Source: Planctomycetota bacterium
GTDB taxonomy: Bacteria; Planctomycetota; Phycisphaerae; Phycisphaerales; UBA1924
DNA length: 64,000 bases
NCBI GenBank assembly: GCA_018968885.1
Contig: JAGWZK010000010.1
Coordinates: forward strand, 16,194 to 80,193
Reading direction: 5' to 3'
The first letter of the stretch is position 1; every line of letters starts with the position of its first letter. A program made the translations under genes and the position numbers. The notes under the pieces were generated by a model. It was not told the DNA's origin and made no database searches. It worked only from the letters and a program-made list of their open reading frames with translations. This document shows positions 36,685 to 45,232 of the stretch, piece after piece.

Positions 36685-36704
36685 CCTTCGGCCAAAGCCG
36701 AAGG
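36685..36704 (-). terminator. Stem-loop just after pyrH
   Basis: CCTTCGGC and GCCGAAGG form a perfect 8-base stem with a TTTG loop (minus strand), 3 bases after the pyrH stop codon. There is no following T run, so it may be a weak or Rho-assisted terminator or an mRNA-end stabiliser. Confidence 0.45.
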
Positions 36705-36707
36705 AAA

Positions 36708-37439
36708 CTACGCATGCACCACTGTCCCCACGCTCTCACCCCGCACCACCCGCGCGATATTCCCCGGCTTCTTGAAATCAAAGACCAGCACGGGCAGCTT
36801 GTGCTCCTGGCACATCGCCAGAGCTGTCATATCCATCACTCGCAGGTTCTTGGAAAGGGCTTCGGCGAATGACAAACTCTCATAGCGCGTCGCCGAGGGG
36901 TCTTTCTTGGGGTCTGCGGTGTACACACCATCGACCTTGGTTCCCTTCATCAGGATCTCGCACTCGAGTTCAATCGCGCGAAGCGAAGCGCAGGTATCGG
37001 TCGTGAAGAACGGGTTTCCCGTTCCCGCCGCCAGAATAACCACCCGCCCCTTTTCCATGTGCCGCAGCGCGCGGCCGCGAATGAAGGGCTCAGCCACTGC
37101 CTTGATCTCAATCGCCGACATCACGCGGCAGGGCACACCCAGCCCCACCAGCGTCTCTTTCAACGCCAGCGCGTTGATCACGGTGCCGAGCATGCCCATC
37201 TGGTCCGCCGTCGCCTGATGAATGTGCCCCGACTCCGCCAGAGTCGCGCCACGGATGATGTTGCCACCACCCACCACGATCGCCACCTGCGTGCCGCTGG
37301 AAAGGGCCTGCTTGATCTCATTGCCGATGAGCGTCAGTTCAGAGGGGTCAAGGCCAAACGTGCCACTCTTGGCAAAGGCCTCACCAGAGAGTTTCAGCAG
37401 AACGCGCTTGTACTTCGGACCAACTTGTGTGCCCGCCAT
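36708..37439 (-). CDS. pyrH: UMP kinase
   Basis: Phosphorylates UMP to UDP, with ATP, in pyrimidine supply. 243 residues in the amino-acid-kinase fold: KRVLLKLSGEAFA at the N-terminus, VVGGGNIIRG, DQMGMLGTVINALAL, VVILAAGTGNPFFTTDT, KVDGVYTADPKKD and a closing FDFKKPGNI. All are standard for bacterial PyrH. GGAGG stands 5 bases before the ATG. It is 60 bases downstream of frr on the same strand, the reverse of the common pyrH-frr order, and not next to rpsB or tsf. Confidence 0.96.
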   Translation of the reverse strand: MAGTQVGPKYKRVLLKLSGEAFAKSGTFGLDPSELTLIGNEIKQALSSGTQVAIVVGGGNIIRGATLAESGHIHQATADQMGMLGTVINALALKETLVGLGVPCRVMSAIEIKAVAEPFIRGRALRHMEKGRVVILAAGTGNPFFTTDTCASLRAIELECEILMKGTKVDGVYTADPKKDPSATRYESLSFAEALSKNLRVMDMTALAMCQEHKLPVLVFDFKKPGNIARVVRGESVGTVVHA

Positions 37440-37499
37440 GAGGACCTCCGTGCCCGCCCGTTGTGAAACACTCTTGAATTCAACGCCACCACAGCGGAC

Positions 37500-38060
37500 T
37501 CAGACCGTCTGCACTTCCTTGCTCTTGGCTTCCACCAGCTTGTCCACTTCATCCTCAAACTTCTTGATGAGTTCCTGAATCTCTTCCTTCAGCTGTTTGA
37601 CCTCATCTTCGGGGAGGGTCTTGGCAAGTCCATCCGCGTGCTTATTGGCATCGCGGCGGACGTTGCGGATCGCCACCTTAGACTCTTCACCGAGCTTCTT
37701 GCAGCGTGCAGCCATCTGAGCGCGACGATCAGCCGAAAGTGGTGGCACATTCAGACGGATCTGCTTCACTTCGACCATCGGGTTCAGGCCCAGCCCGCTC
37801 TGCTCGATCGCAGTCTTGATCGCTGCGACCGCGCCCTGATCAAAAGGTTTGATGAGGAGCTGCGTCGGCTCCGGCACGCTGATCGCGGCAAGATTCTTCA
37901 GATCCTGCATCGAGCCGTAGTAATCAACCTTGACAAACTCCACCATCGCCGGCGTGGCACGCCCGGTGCGGATACCCCTCAATTCGCTCTTGAGGTAATC
38001 GGTGGATTTCTGCATCGCCTCTTCGGCTTCCAGGAGAATCATGTCAGGGTCGGTGCTCAT
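37500..38060 (-). CDS. frr: Ribosome recycling factor
   Basis: Splits post-termination ribosomes together with EF-G. 186 residues, the normal length. It starts near the usual helix (LLEAEEAMQKSTDYLKSEL), has the conserved IRTGRATPAMVEFVKVDYYGS and ends with long paired helices containing VRNVRRDANK-like sequence (IRNVRRDANKHAD) and LPEDEVKQLKEEIQEL. It is co-oriented with pyrH and with the transporter gene 30 bases upstream. No strong ribosome site is seen before the ATG. Confidence 0.96.
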   Translation of the reverse strand: MSTDPDMILLEAEEAMQKSTDYLKSELRGIRTGRATPAMVEFVKVDYYGSMQDLKNLAAISVPEPTQLLIKPFDQGAVAAIKTAIEQSGLGLNPMVEVKQIRLNVPPLSADRRAQMAARCKKLGEESKVAIRNVRRDANKHADGLAKTLPEDEVKQLKEEIQELIKKFEDEVDKLVEAKSKEVQTV

Positions 38061-38090
38061 GCCGCGAGTATATGGCGGGAAGGGGCATTT

Positions 38091-39398
38091 TCACGCTTGG
38101 CTGTCGCCAACGACATTCTGTGCCGGGGCATGCGGTCCGGGCCGCAGGCCAGCCCACGTCCAAACGATGCCGCTGAGAAGCATGGTGAAGGAAACGACCA
38201 GAAAACCCATGTTCATGTCGCCTTTGGTTGCATCGGTGATGGCACCGATCACCGGCGGGCTGATGGCATCGCCCAGGGCGTGGATCATGAAGATCGAAAG
38301 GGCGTAGGCGGTCATGCGAAGTTCGGGTGCCACGACGTTGGCGATGGTGGCATTGGAGGGGCCAGTGTTGATGAACATGAAGAAGATAGTGAGGCCGATC
38401 AACCACCAGGCATATGGGAACGGCACGTACAGGACACCGATCATCAAAGGAAACGCAATCAGCATCGACACGCCCGAGACCAGCATGTATGACCCGGCAA
38501 AGCGCTTTTTGAGGCGATCCGCCAGCCACGACCCCGCCGCGATGGCGAGAATGCCCCCCACCACTGTGATCGCGCCAAAGAGGAAATTCACTTCCTTCAA
38601 ATCACCCGCCTTGCGAAAATCACTGACATATCGGGGAATCCAGAAACTCATCCCTCCCATGGCAAACGTCATCAGCGTCATGCCGATGACGCAGAAGAGA
38701 TACTCGCGATTGGAAAGCAGCATCTTGTACCTCGCCCACGAGAATCGCTGAGGGGCTTTCTTTTGACCTTGGGTAGGCAACACGCGCGGCGGATCCTTCT
38801 TAAAAAACGCCCACGCCCCCAGAATCAAACCCGGTGGCACCGCGGCATAGAACGCCGTCCGCCATCCCCAATGCGAACTGATCCAGCCGCCGAGCAGATA
38901 CCCGAGGGCGGACCCCACGGGAATCGCCAAATAGAACATGCTCATCGCCTTGCCGCGGCGGGATTCGGGGAAGATGTCGGCGATGATGGTGGGTGCGACG
39001 GGGCCGTATCCACCCTCACCGATTCCCACCAGCATCCGCATCACCAGCATCACCCCGAAGACCGTGGCCAAACCCGAACCGCCAGTGGCCAATGACCACA
39101 ACATCACCCCCACCGCCACCACGCCCCAGCGTCGCCACGAATCCGCCATCGCCCCCAGCAAGGGCGCGGCGATCATGTACGAAACCAGAAAAGCCGTGGC
39201 CAGCAAACCCATCTTGCCATGGGCGTGAGGGTCGTTGGGGAGCAAGTCTTTGCTGATCAGTGGTTCGACGGCGGCAAGAACATACCTATCTATGTAGTTG
39301 AGGAGGTTGATGCCCAGGAGCAGGCAGAGAGATGGCCAAGCGTCGCCATGGAGCGGGACAAGAGGGGTCTTTTCAGGTTGGAGAACGGGTCCGGTCAA
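38091..39398 (-). CDS. Major facilitator transporter, Spinster-like
   Basis: 435 residues with twelve predicted membrane helices. The first helix NLLNYIDRYVLAAVEP and the loop LLGAMADSWRRWG, then RMLVGIGEGGYGPVAPTIIADIFP, are close to the Spinster (Spns) group of the major facilitator superfamily, whose known members carry lysophospholipids or sphingolipids; bacterial substrates are mostly unknown. A TTG at 39398 is the only reasonable start in the frame, without a good ribosome site. It ends 30 bases before frr. Confidence 0.87.
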   Translation of the reverse strand: MTGPVLQPEKTPLVPLHGDAWPSLCLLLGINLLNYIDRYVLAAVEPLISKDLLPNDPHAHGKMGLLATAFLVSYMIAAPLLGAMADSWRRWGVVAVGVMLWSLATGGSGLATVFGVMLVMRMLVGIGEGGYGPVAPTIIADIFPESRRGKAMSMFYLAIPVGSALGYLLGGWISSHWGWRTAFYAAVPPGLILGAWAFFKKDPPRVLPTQGQKKAPQRFSWARYKMLLSNREYLFCVIGMTLMTFAMGGMSFWIPRYVSDFRKAGDLKEVNFLFGAITVVGGILAIAAGSWLADRLKKRFAGSYMLVSGVSMLIAFPLMIGVLYVPFPYAWWLIGLTIFFMFINTGPSNATIANVVAPELRMTAYALSIFMIHALGDAISPPVIGAITDATKGDMNMGFLVVSFTMLLSGIVWTWAGLRPGPHAPAQNVVGDSQA

Positions 39399-39526
39399 GG
39401 CGAGAACTGTACATCAAGAAGGCCTTGCTTGACCGCGACTTCTCTATGAATTCACTCGGTGGCGGCGAGTGTGTCGATACTTGGCAGCATTCAAGGGTGA
39501 TACGCGTCCAAATCAAGGAAACCGAA

Positions 39527-40100
39527 ATGAGCTTTCTCACTCAACTCTGGCTCCCCATCCTCCTCTCTGGCGTCGGGGTCTGGATCGCCAGCGCGGTGTG
39601 CTGGATGGCCATTGGCCACCATAAGAAAGATCGCGATGCCATTCCCGCCGGACGCGAGCAGGAGTTCATGGACTCCATCACCAAGCTCGGCATCGGCCCC
39701 GGCAATTACGGCTTCCCCGATTTCTGCCAGTACGACAACCTGCCGCGCAAGGAGCGCATGGAAAAGCTGAAGGCCTTGTACGACAGGCGCCCCTACGGCA
39801 TCCTCCGCGTCTGGGGCGAAATGAACATGGGTGTGAACATGTTTCTCACCTTTCTCTTCTTCCTCGTCACCAGCGCGATCATCGCGTATCTGGGATGGGC
39901 AGTCATGCCTGCGGGGCACCGCGTTTGCCAAAGTCTTTCAGGTGGTTGGGACCGCCGCTATTCTGGCGTATTGCTTTGCGAGCTTTCCCAACGATGTGTG
40001 GTTTCAGACTAAACGCCGCGCGATGGTGATGAACCTGATCGATGGAATCATGTACGGCCTGATCACCGGCACCATCTTCGCATGGCTGTGGCCGAGGTGA
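39527..40100 (+). pseudogene. Four-helix membrane protein gene with a one-base frameshift
   Basis: The gene starts at ATG 39527 (AGGA 8 bases upstream) and reads as a membrane protein (helices near PILLSGVGVWIASAVCW and FLTFLFFLVTSAIIAYLGW) to about residue 129. The frame then gives unlike sequence and a stop near 40012. One base fewer in the GGGG run at 39913-39916 would let the reading continue as GTAFAKVFQVVGTAAILAY, then KRRAMVMNLIDGIMYG and a stop at 40098-40100, adding two more hydrophobic segments. The restored protein would have about 190 residues. This is either a real disruption or a sequencing or assembly error. Function unknown. Confidence 0.8.
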
Positions 40101-40162
40101 TCGTCGACGGCGCATCATTCGAAGGGTAACTCCTCCGCACTACCTCGCCCTACCCTTTCCCC

Positions 40163-41776
40163 ATGAGCGCGGCAGGCACGCCACAACCCAATTCTCCTCA
40201 AGCGTCAGGTCCCGATTCCGGCGCCGTTTCCGGATCTCAATCTCACGCCCCCACCGCACCCGCCAACCAGCCCCCTCGCGGCAACCCTCTGCAATCACAA
40301 CAGCCCAACTCCAACCAGCCCAACCACAACCAACAGCGCCGCCCTGGTCCATCCTCTGGTGGCCCCAATTACGGTCCCGGAAACGGCCCCTCCAATGGTC
40401 CCGGCCCCGGCCCCAATGGTGCCCGCCGCGATGGGGGTCGCGACGATCGTCGAGATGACCGCAGACCTGGCCCACCCACCATGGAAGCCGCGCGCTCCCG
40501 CCGCAGCGACCCGCGCGATCTGATCCCCGCCAAGCCCAAGCCACCCAAACTCTCCGATGTCCCCGATGCCAACGGGCGGTTCGGAAAGTTTGGTGGTCGC
40601 TACGTCCCGGAAACTCTCTACTCGGCACTCGACCAACTCCGCGCCACGTATGACGAAGTCTCCAGCGACCCGCGTTTCTGGGATGATCTTTCCGATCTTC
40701 TCCGCTCCTTCGTCGGTCGCTCGACTCCCCTCTATCCCGCACAACGCCTCACCGCCTTTGCCCGCTCGCGCAGCCAGACTGGCGAAGCCGCGACGATCTG
40801 GCTCAAGCGCGAAGACCTGGCTCACACCGGCGCACACAAAATCAATAACACCCTTGGTCAGGCACTCCTCACCCGCCGCATGGGTAAGAAACGCATCATC
40901 GCTGAGACCGGTGCCGGTCAGCATGGCGTGGCCAGCGCCACCGCTGCTGCACATTTCGGCTTCGAGTGCGATGTCTACATGGGTGCTGAAGATGTCCGCC
41001 GCCAGAAACTCAACGTGACTCGCATGAAACTCCTCGGCGCTCGCGTCATCGAGGTCGAGTCCGGCTCCAAAACCCTCAAAGATGCCACCAACGAAGCCAT
41101 GCGCGACTGGATGGGGAGCGTCGAACACACGCACTACATCATCGGTTCCGTCGTTGGCCCTGATCCCTTTCCCCGCATTGTCCGCGATTTCCAATCCATC
41201 ATCGGCCGCGAGACCAAGTCGCAGTGTCTGCGCCTCTTGAACGGCCTTCCCGCGGCGGTCGTCGCCTGTGTCGGTGGCGGCTCCAACGCCGCGGGGATCT
41301 TCTACGACTTTGTCGATGACACGAACGTCCAATTGATCGGTGTCGAGGCAGGTGGTCGGGGCAATGTCCCCGGTGGTCACGCCGCATCCCTCTCGGCCGG
41401 TTCACCTGGCGTGCTGCACGGCTCACTCTCCTACGTCCTGCAGGATCAATTTGGTCAGACCGCGGATGTTCATTCCTGCTCTGCGGGTCTGGATTACCCC
41501 GGCGTCGGTCCTGAGCACTCTTACTGGAAAGATGCGGGCCGCGTCCGCTACACCGCCGTCACCGATGATCAGGCCCTCGACGCCTTCACCCTCTTGGCCA
41601 GCACCGAGGGGATCATCCCTGCCCTGGAAACCAGCCACGCTCTTGCCGAGGCGGTCGAACTGGCTCAAAAGCTCCCCAAAGACAAGCACATCGTCGTGTG
41701 CCTCTCCGGTCGTGGCGACAAAGACGTCGATGAGGCCTCACGCCTGCTTGCCTTGCGAAGTAACAAATCCCGCTGA
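40163..41776 (+). CDS. trpB: Tryptophan synthase beta subunit with a long N-terminal extension
   Basis: Condenses indole and serine to tryptophan using pyridoxal phosphate. 537 residues, about 135 longer than usual. The normal core begins at [18 protein letters not shown] (residue 135) and keeps the PLP lysine in HTGAHKINN, the catalytic Glu in ETGAGQHG, the phosphate loop [10 protein letters not shown] and the C-terminal LSGRGDKD. Residues 1-134 are low-complexity, rich in Pro, Gly, Asn, Gln and Arg, and probably disordered. A start at ATG 40481 (residue 107) would give a protein nearer standard length; neither start has a clear ribosome site. No trpA gene lies beside it. Confidence 0.94.
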   Translation: MSAAGTPQPNSPQASGPDSGAVSGSQSHAPTAPANQPPRGNPLQSQQPNSNQPNHNQQRRPGPSSGGPNYGPGNGPSNGPGPGPNGARRDGGRDDRRDDRRPGPPTMEAARSRRSDPRDLIPAKPKPPKLSDVPDANGRFGKFGGRYVPETLYSALDQLRATYDEVSSDPRFWDDLSDLLRSFVGRSTPLYPAQRLTAFARSRSQTGEAATIWLKREDLAHTGAHKINNTLGQALLTRRMGKKRIIAETGAGQHGVASATAAAHFGFECDVYMGAEDVRRQKLNVTRMKLLGARVIEVESGSKTLKDATNEAMRDWMGSVEHTHYIIGSVVGPDPFPRIVRDFQSIIGRETKSQCLRLLNGLPAAVVACVGGGSNAAGIFYDFVDDTNVQLIGVEAGGRGNVPGGHAASLSAGSPGVLHGSLSYVLQDQFGQTADVHSCSAGLDYPGVGPEHSYWKDAGRVRYTAVTDDQALDAFTLLASTEGIIPALETSHALAEAVELAQKLPKDKHIVVCLSGRGDKDVDEASRLLALRSNKSR

Positions 41777-41866
41777 CCTCTATCCGATTCTCTCCTGACC
41801 GCGAACCTCACGGCGAGTGCAATCGAACACCGATATGGGAACAGGGAGTTTTTTCTCCCTCAGTCC

Positions 41867-41879
41867 CAAATGCCCAAAT
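41867..41879. repeat. Short CAAAT repeat pair
   Basis: Two CAAAT words 8 bases apart (41867 and 41875) sit directly before the ribosome site of the next gene. They resemble the CAAAT arrays at 17637-17743 and 53567-53600. Confidence 0.4.
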
Positions 41880-41890
41880 CGGAGAGAGCA

Positions 41891-43945
41891 TTGATCGTCG
41901 GCACTTCCATTCCGCACCTTTCGCGCCGCCACCCGGTGTGGCCCTCCGCCCTACTGCTGTTGGTCGCGGCACATTCTGCCCTTGCCCAACCTGCCACTCC
42001 CGCGCCCGCACATTTCACCAGCTCAAACGCGACCGATATCGACGATGCCGACCGCCGCTTCCTCGACATCATCAACGACAATGCCGCTGCAGCGCAGACT
42101 CGCGTGCAGGCCGCCCGCGCGTTGCTCAACGACAACTCCTCTTCGGCTGCACGGGCGCTCGTGTGCCAGTTACTGCAGACCGACATCCTCTACAACATTC
42201 AGCCGCTCCTGACCGCCGCCGATTCACTCACACTCATCCCTGAGGATCTGGCATTGTGCCTTGCTTCCTGCGCTGACAAGAATCAGATCCTGGCTCCCCA
42301 GATCGCTCGCGTCCTTGCCCGCTGTGAGGGTCGCAACACGCTTCCCTGGCTCGTCAGCCATACTGCAGCCGATGCCAACGAACTCACCCGCGCTGCCGCA
42401 CGCCAATCGCTCCTTGCTCTCGCTGGCCCTTCTGCACCCGATCCTGACGATCACGCCTCTTGGACTGATTGGCTCAACCGTGCTCAAGCCCTCACCGAAG
42501 CGCAATGGCTCTCGCTTCGCCTTCGCACAATGGCGAACCAACACGCCAAGGTTTCTCAGGTGCTTTCCTCCACCGCCGCCGATCTCACCGCTGCACGCCG
42601 CCGCCTCTATCTCGCGCTCAATCCTGCCGAACGTGCTCCACTTCTCTCTGAATGGCTGACCCAATCCAATCCCTCCGGCCGAGGCGTCGCTCTTGAGCTC
42701 ATGCTTCGCGAACTTGCGGCGGGCACGTCCATCGACGCTTCTCTTGCCCAAGGCGTTTTTCCTCTGCTTCGTAGCGACAATCCCTCCGAACGAGCCGATG
42801 CCGCACGCGTCCTGGCCCGCCTCTCACCTCCCGATGCTGGTTCGGCCCTCGCCGCCCAGCTCTCGCGCGAAACCGAATCCGCGCCCATTGATGCCATCCT
42901 CTCAGCCCTCGTCGCCTGGCCATCGCACGTCACGGATGCCGAACTCGAGCACTGGATCGAATGGTCAAACCCGCCTCACCCCGCGGCTCTTGAAATCGCT
43001 CTCGGCAAAATGCGTCGGGGTGAGATCAACAGCGACAGTCTCCGTTCTGTGGTCCTCTCCGCAGCTCGCGAACGCCTGCAATCCGGCCCAACTCCCGCCT
43101 CTTGCCAGCTCCTCTGTCAGTATGGCACCGATGCCGACCGCGCGCTCGTCAGCGAACTTCTTCAGGATTCCCGCCCCGCCATCCGCTACGCCGCGGCTGA
43201 ATCCCTCGTACCCGAACCGCAATACGTCATCCCCATCGCAGTTGCCGCGTCCAATGATCCCGCGCTCATCACCCTCGCCGCGCGGGCCTTCGTGCTTCAC
43301 GCCCCCACGCTCGACAGCTTCAAACTTCTCTTTGCCATGCCCGGAGAGGCCCAACAGCGCATCTTCCTCCTTTCCTTCCTCGCCAGCGTCATGCCCGCCG
43401 ATCAGGTGCAATCCGCCATCACCATCATCGGCCCTGATCCCTCGCTCCTGGATCGCCTCCTCTCCACGCTCGAGAATCCCAATCGCATCCTCTCCGAATC
43501 CCAGGACGACACGCAAGCCACAGCCATCGCAAAAGGCCTCCTCACTCTCGCCCAAGCCCGTCTCGAACTCGGCAAGCCCGATGCCGCCCTCTCCGCTCTC
43601 CAATCTCTCCCCTCTCTCGATATCTACGCCGACCCCGCCATCACCACGCGCACCTTTCTCGCCTGCTGGCTCGCCCTCGCTCGCATCGATGATGCCCGCG
43701 CCATGAAGGCCGATGCCGACGCCTGGCTTGATGCCCTCACCGTCATCAAGGGTCAGCCACGCGACGAACGTCAGCGCACCTTCGATGCCTTCTCCATTGA
43801 CTTTGGTCCCACCCTCACCACCGATCAGCGCGCCCGCTTCGAAGCCCTGCAGTCTCGCCTGAACGCCCAAAGCCCACCTCTCGACACGACTTCCGCAGCC
43901 CCTGGAAACGACACCACGCGCGACGCTTCTCCCGCGCCGCGCTGA
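41891..43945 (+). CDS. Secreted HEAT-like helical repeat protein
   Basis: 684 residues. Signal peptide with twin basic residues (HLSRRHPVWPSALLLLVAAHSALA), then helical repeats of HEAT/ARM type (for example DNPSERADAARVLARLSPPD and DSRPAIRYAAAESLVPEP), a further helical region and a Ser/Thr/Pro tail. Such solenoids usually bind other proteins; no enzyme motif is seen. The start is a TTG at 41891 with GGAG 6 bases upstream. An ATG at 41870 lacks a ribosome site and lies in the CAAAT repeat. It converges with the pseudokinase gene, 16 bases apart. Confidence 0.78.
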   Translation: MIVGTSIPHLSRRHPVWPSALLLLVAAHSALAQPATPAPAHFTSSNATDIDDADRRFLDIINDNAAAAQTRVQAARALLNDNSSSAARALVCQLLQTDILYNIQPLLTAADSLTLIPEDLALCLASCADKNQILAPQIARVLARCEGRNTLPWLVSHTAADANELTRAAARQSLLALAGPSAPDPDDHASWTDWLNRAQALTEAQWLSLRLRTMANQHAKVSQVLSSTAADLTAARRRLYLALNPAERAPLLSEWLTQSNPSGRGVALELMLRELAAGTSIDASLAQGVFPLLRSDNPSERADAARVLARLSPPDAGSALAAQLSRETESAPIDAILSALVAWPSHVTDAELEHWIEWSNPPHPAALEIALGKMRRGEINSDSLRSVVLSAARERLQSGPTPASCQLLCQYGTDADRALVSELLQDSRPAIRYAAAESLVPEPQYVIPIAVAASNDPALITLAARAFVLHAPTLDSFKLLFAMPGEAQQRIFLLSFLASVMPADQVQSAITIIGPDPSLLDRLLSTLENPNRILSESQDDTQATAIAKGLLTLAQARLELGKPDAALSALQSLPSLDIYADPAITTRTFLACWLALARIDDARAMKADADAWLDALTVIKGQPRDERQRTFDAFSIDFGPTLTTDQRARFEALQSRLNAQSPPLDTTSAAPGNDTTRDASPAPR

Positions 43946-43961
43946 TCAAGTTTCCGCTTAT

Positions 43962-44840
43962 TCACTTGGCACGCAGCCAGCGGCCAACCGTCTGCGATAA
44001 CCCGGTCTTGGGCTTGGCTGTCTCCAGCCGTGGCAACGCATCCAGTGCCGCGCCCGCTGTCGCGTATCCGCCGTACACCTTCAGCCCCACCGCGAAAAAC
44101 TCATTCCACGCCGGGTCAATCGTTTTGGCCTCGTGCTTATCCACCAACCGCTTCAACACCTCAGTCACCGGTACCGGCGGCACATCCGGCCTGAAACCCG
44201 TCATCAACCGATAGCCGATCGCCACCATCGACAGCACTTCCGCCCGCACCAACACCTCAAACGTCTCATCCCCACCACTCAAGCGCCGATCCAATCCATA
44301 CATCTCAATCAACGTCTTGCCGTGCCGATCCACCAGAATTTGATCCATCTCCAGCGTCCCGTGCGCCTGCTTGCGCGAGTGCGCATGATCCGCGGCAGTC
44401 AACAACTGCCTCAGCGTGCGGTGCGCCTCCACCGCGATCATTCGCCCGCCCTTCATCGACAGCAGCGACCCCAGCGTCGTCAGCCCCTCCGCATGTCCAC
44501 GGTGAGGCGTGACAATGCAACCCCGCCCCTTCTCATCAATCGCATACTGCGAGATCGACTGCACATGCGGATGATCGACCTCAGCCAGATCCTTCACCAA
44601 TCCCAAAAACCGCCTGTGAACGCTCACGCTCGCCTTCAGCGGGAAGCGATACACCACATGGCTCGTTAGGTCGCGCTCGTGCAACGCCAAGTACCTGCTC
44701 GCCGATCGCGCTGATTCCAACCGCCTCACAAATCGATACGGCCCGAAACGTCCGATATCCGCTGTCGCCAGTCGAGATAGAAACGGCGCGCTTTCCGCTC
44801 TCGTTTCCTCTCCACTTACATTGTCGCGGCTGTCGTCCAT
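43962..44840 (-). CDS. Protein kinase-like protein lacking catalytic residues (pseudokinase)
   Basis: 292 residues with the shape of a Ser/Thr kinase: an N-lobe around FGPYRFVRRLESARSASRYLA, a hinge and C-lobe, and an activation-loop counterpart. HRDxKxxN is replaced by AHGTLEMDQ, and DFG by EMYGL. The ATP-anchoring lysine of VAIK cannot be identified (VYRFPLKA is the nearest). No kinase activity is expected; binding or regulation is more likely. There is no membrane helix. The ATG at 44840 with GGGGA upstream is chosen; a longer frame adds 15 residues. Confidence 0.7.
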   Translation of the reverse strand: MDDSRDNVSGEETRAESAPFLSRLATADIGRFGPYRFVRRLESARSASRYLALHERDLTSHVVYRFPLKASVSVHRRFLGLVKDLAEVDHPHVQSISQYAIDEKGRGCIVTPHRGHAEGLTTLGSLLSMKGGRMIAVEAHRTLRQLLTAADHAHSRKQAHGTLEMDQILVDRHGKTLIEMYGLDRRLSGGDETFEVLVRAEVLSMVAIGYRLMTGFRPDVPPVPVTEVLKRLVDKHEAKTIDPAWNEFFAVGLKVYGGYATAGAALDALPRLETAKPKTGLSQTVGRWLRAK

Positions 44841-45030
44841 GCTTCCCCATGAGTTCCAATGGTGGCCAACCAATCCCGATTCCACCGATCGCCCTTGCGA
44901 CCCAGTACATCACCCGCAAACACCGTTCCGGGCACGCCTTGTCTCTCGCGACTATTCCTATTGATACTCCCCAACCCAACTCCCGTCACCCTGATCAATC
45001 CCAACCACCCCAAGGCATGGCCAACTTGAA
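44841..45030. other. Divergent intergenic region upstream of hppD, left part
   Basis: Together with the palindrome and 45051-45232 this makes a 392-base gap between divergent genes (pseudokinase on minus, hppD on plus). No open frame of credible composition was found. The gap should carry both promoters. Confidence 0.4.
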
Positions 45031-45050
45031 GTGTGAAGTATACTTCACAC
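45031..45050. promoter_or_regulatory. 20-bp perfect palindrome, probable repressor operator
   Basis: GTGTGAAGTATACTTCACAC reads the same on both strands. Its centre contains TATACT, a near-consensus -10 box, at 45039-45044, though no -35 box stands 17 bases away. It lies between divergent genes and about 180 bases before hppD, so a dimeric regulator (TetR-, GntR- or IclR-like) is the likely ligand. Confidence 0.65.
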
Positions 45051-45232
45051 AACCCCTCCGGTTCCCGAATCGTTGGGTCCGAGAGCCCATTCCTCCACCC
45101 GCGCGCCTTCTGCGGTGGACAACCTGTCGGACACCAAACACCCTCCACCGTCCCCAATCCCCGTCCCTCCCCTTTCCTTCCTCTGTTTGACCCCCCAAAA
45201 TACCCTTCGCGATCACCTCGGAGAATCCATCC

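Noticed and set aside
41843..41860. AGGGAG-TTTTTT-CTCCCT hairpin as trpB terminator
   Set aside because: The T run is in the loop rather than after the stem and it lies about 70 bases past trpB, so terminator action is not supported.
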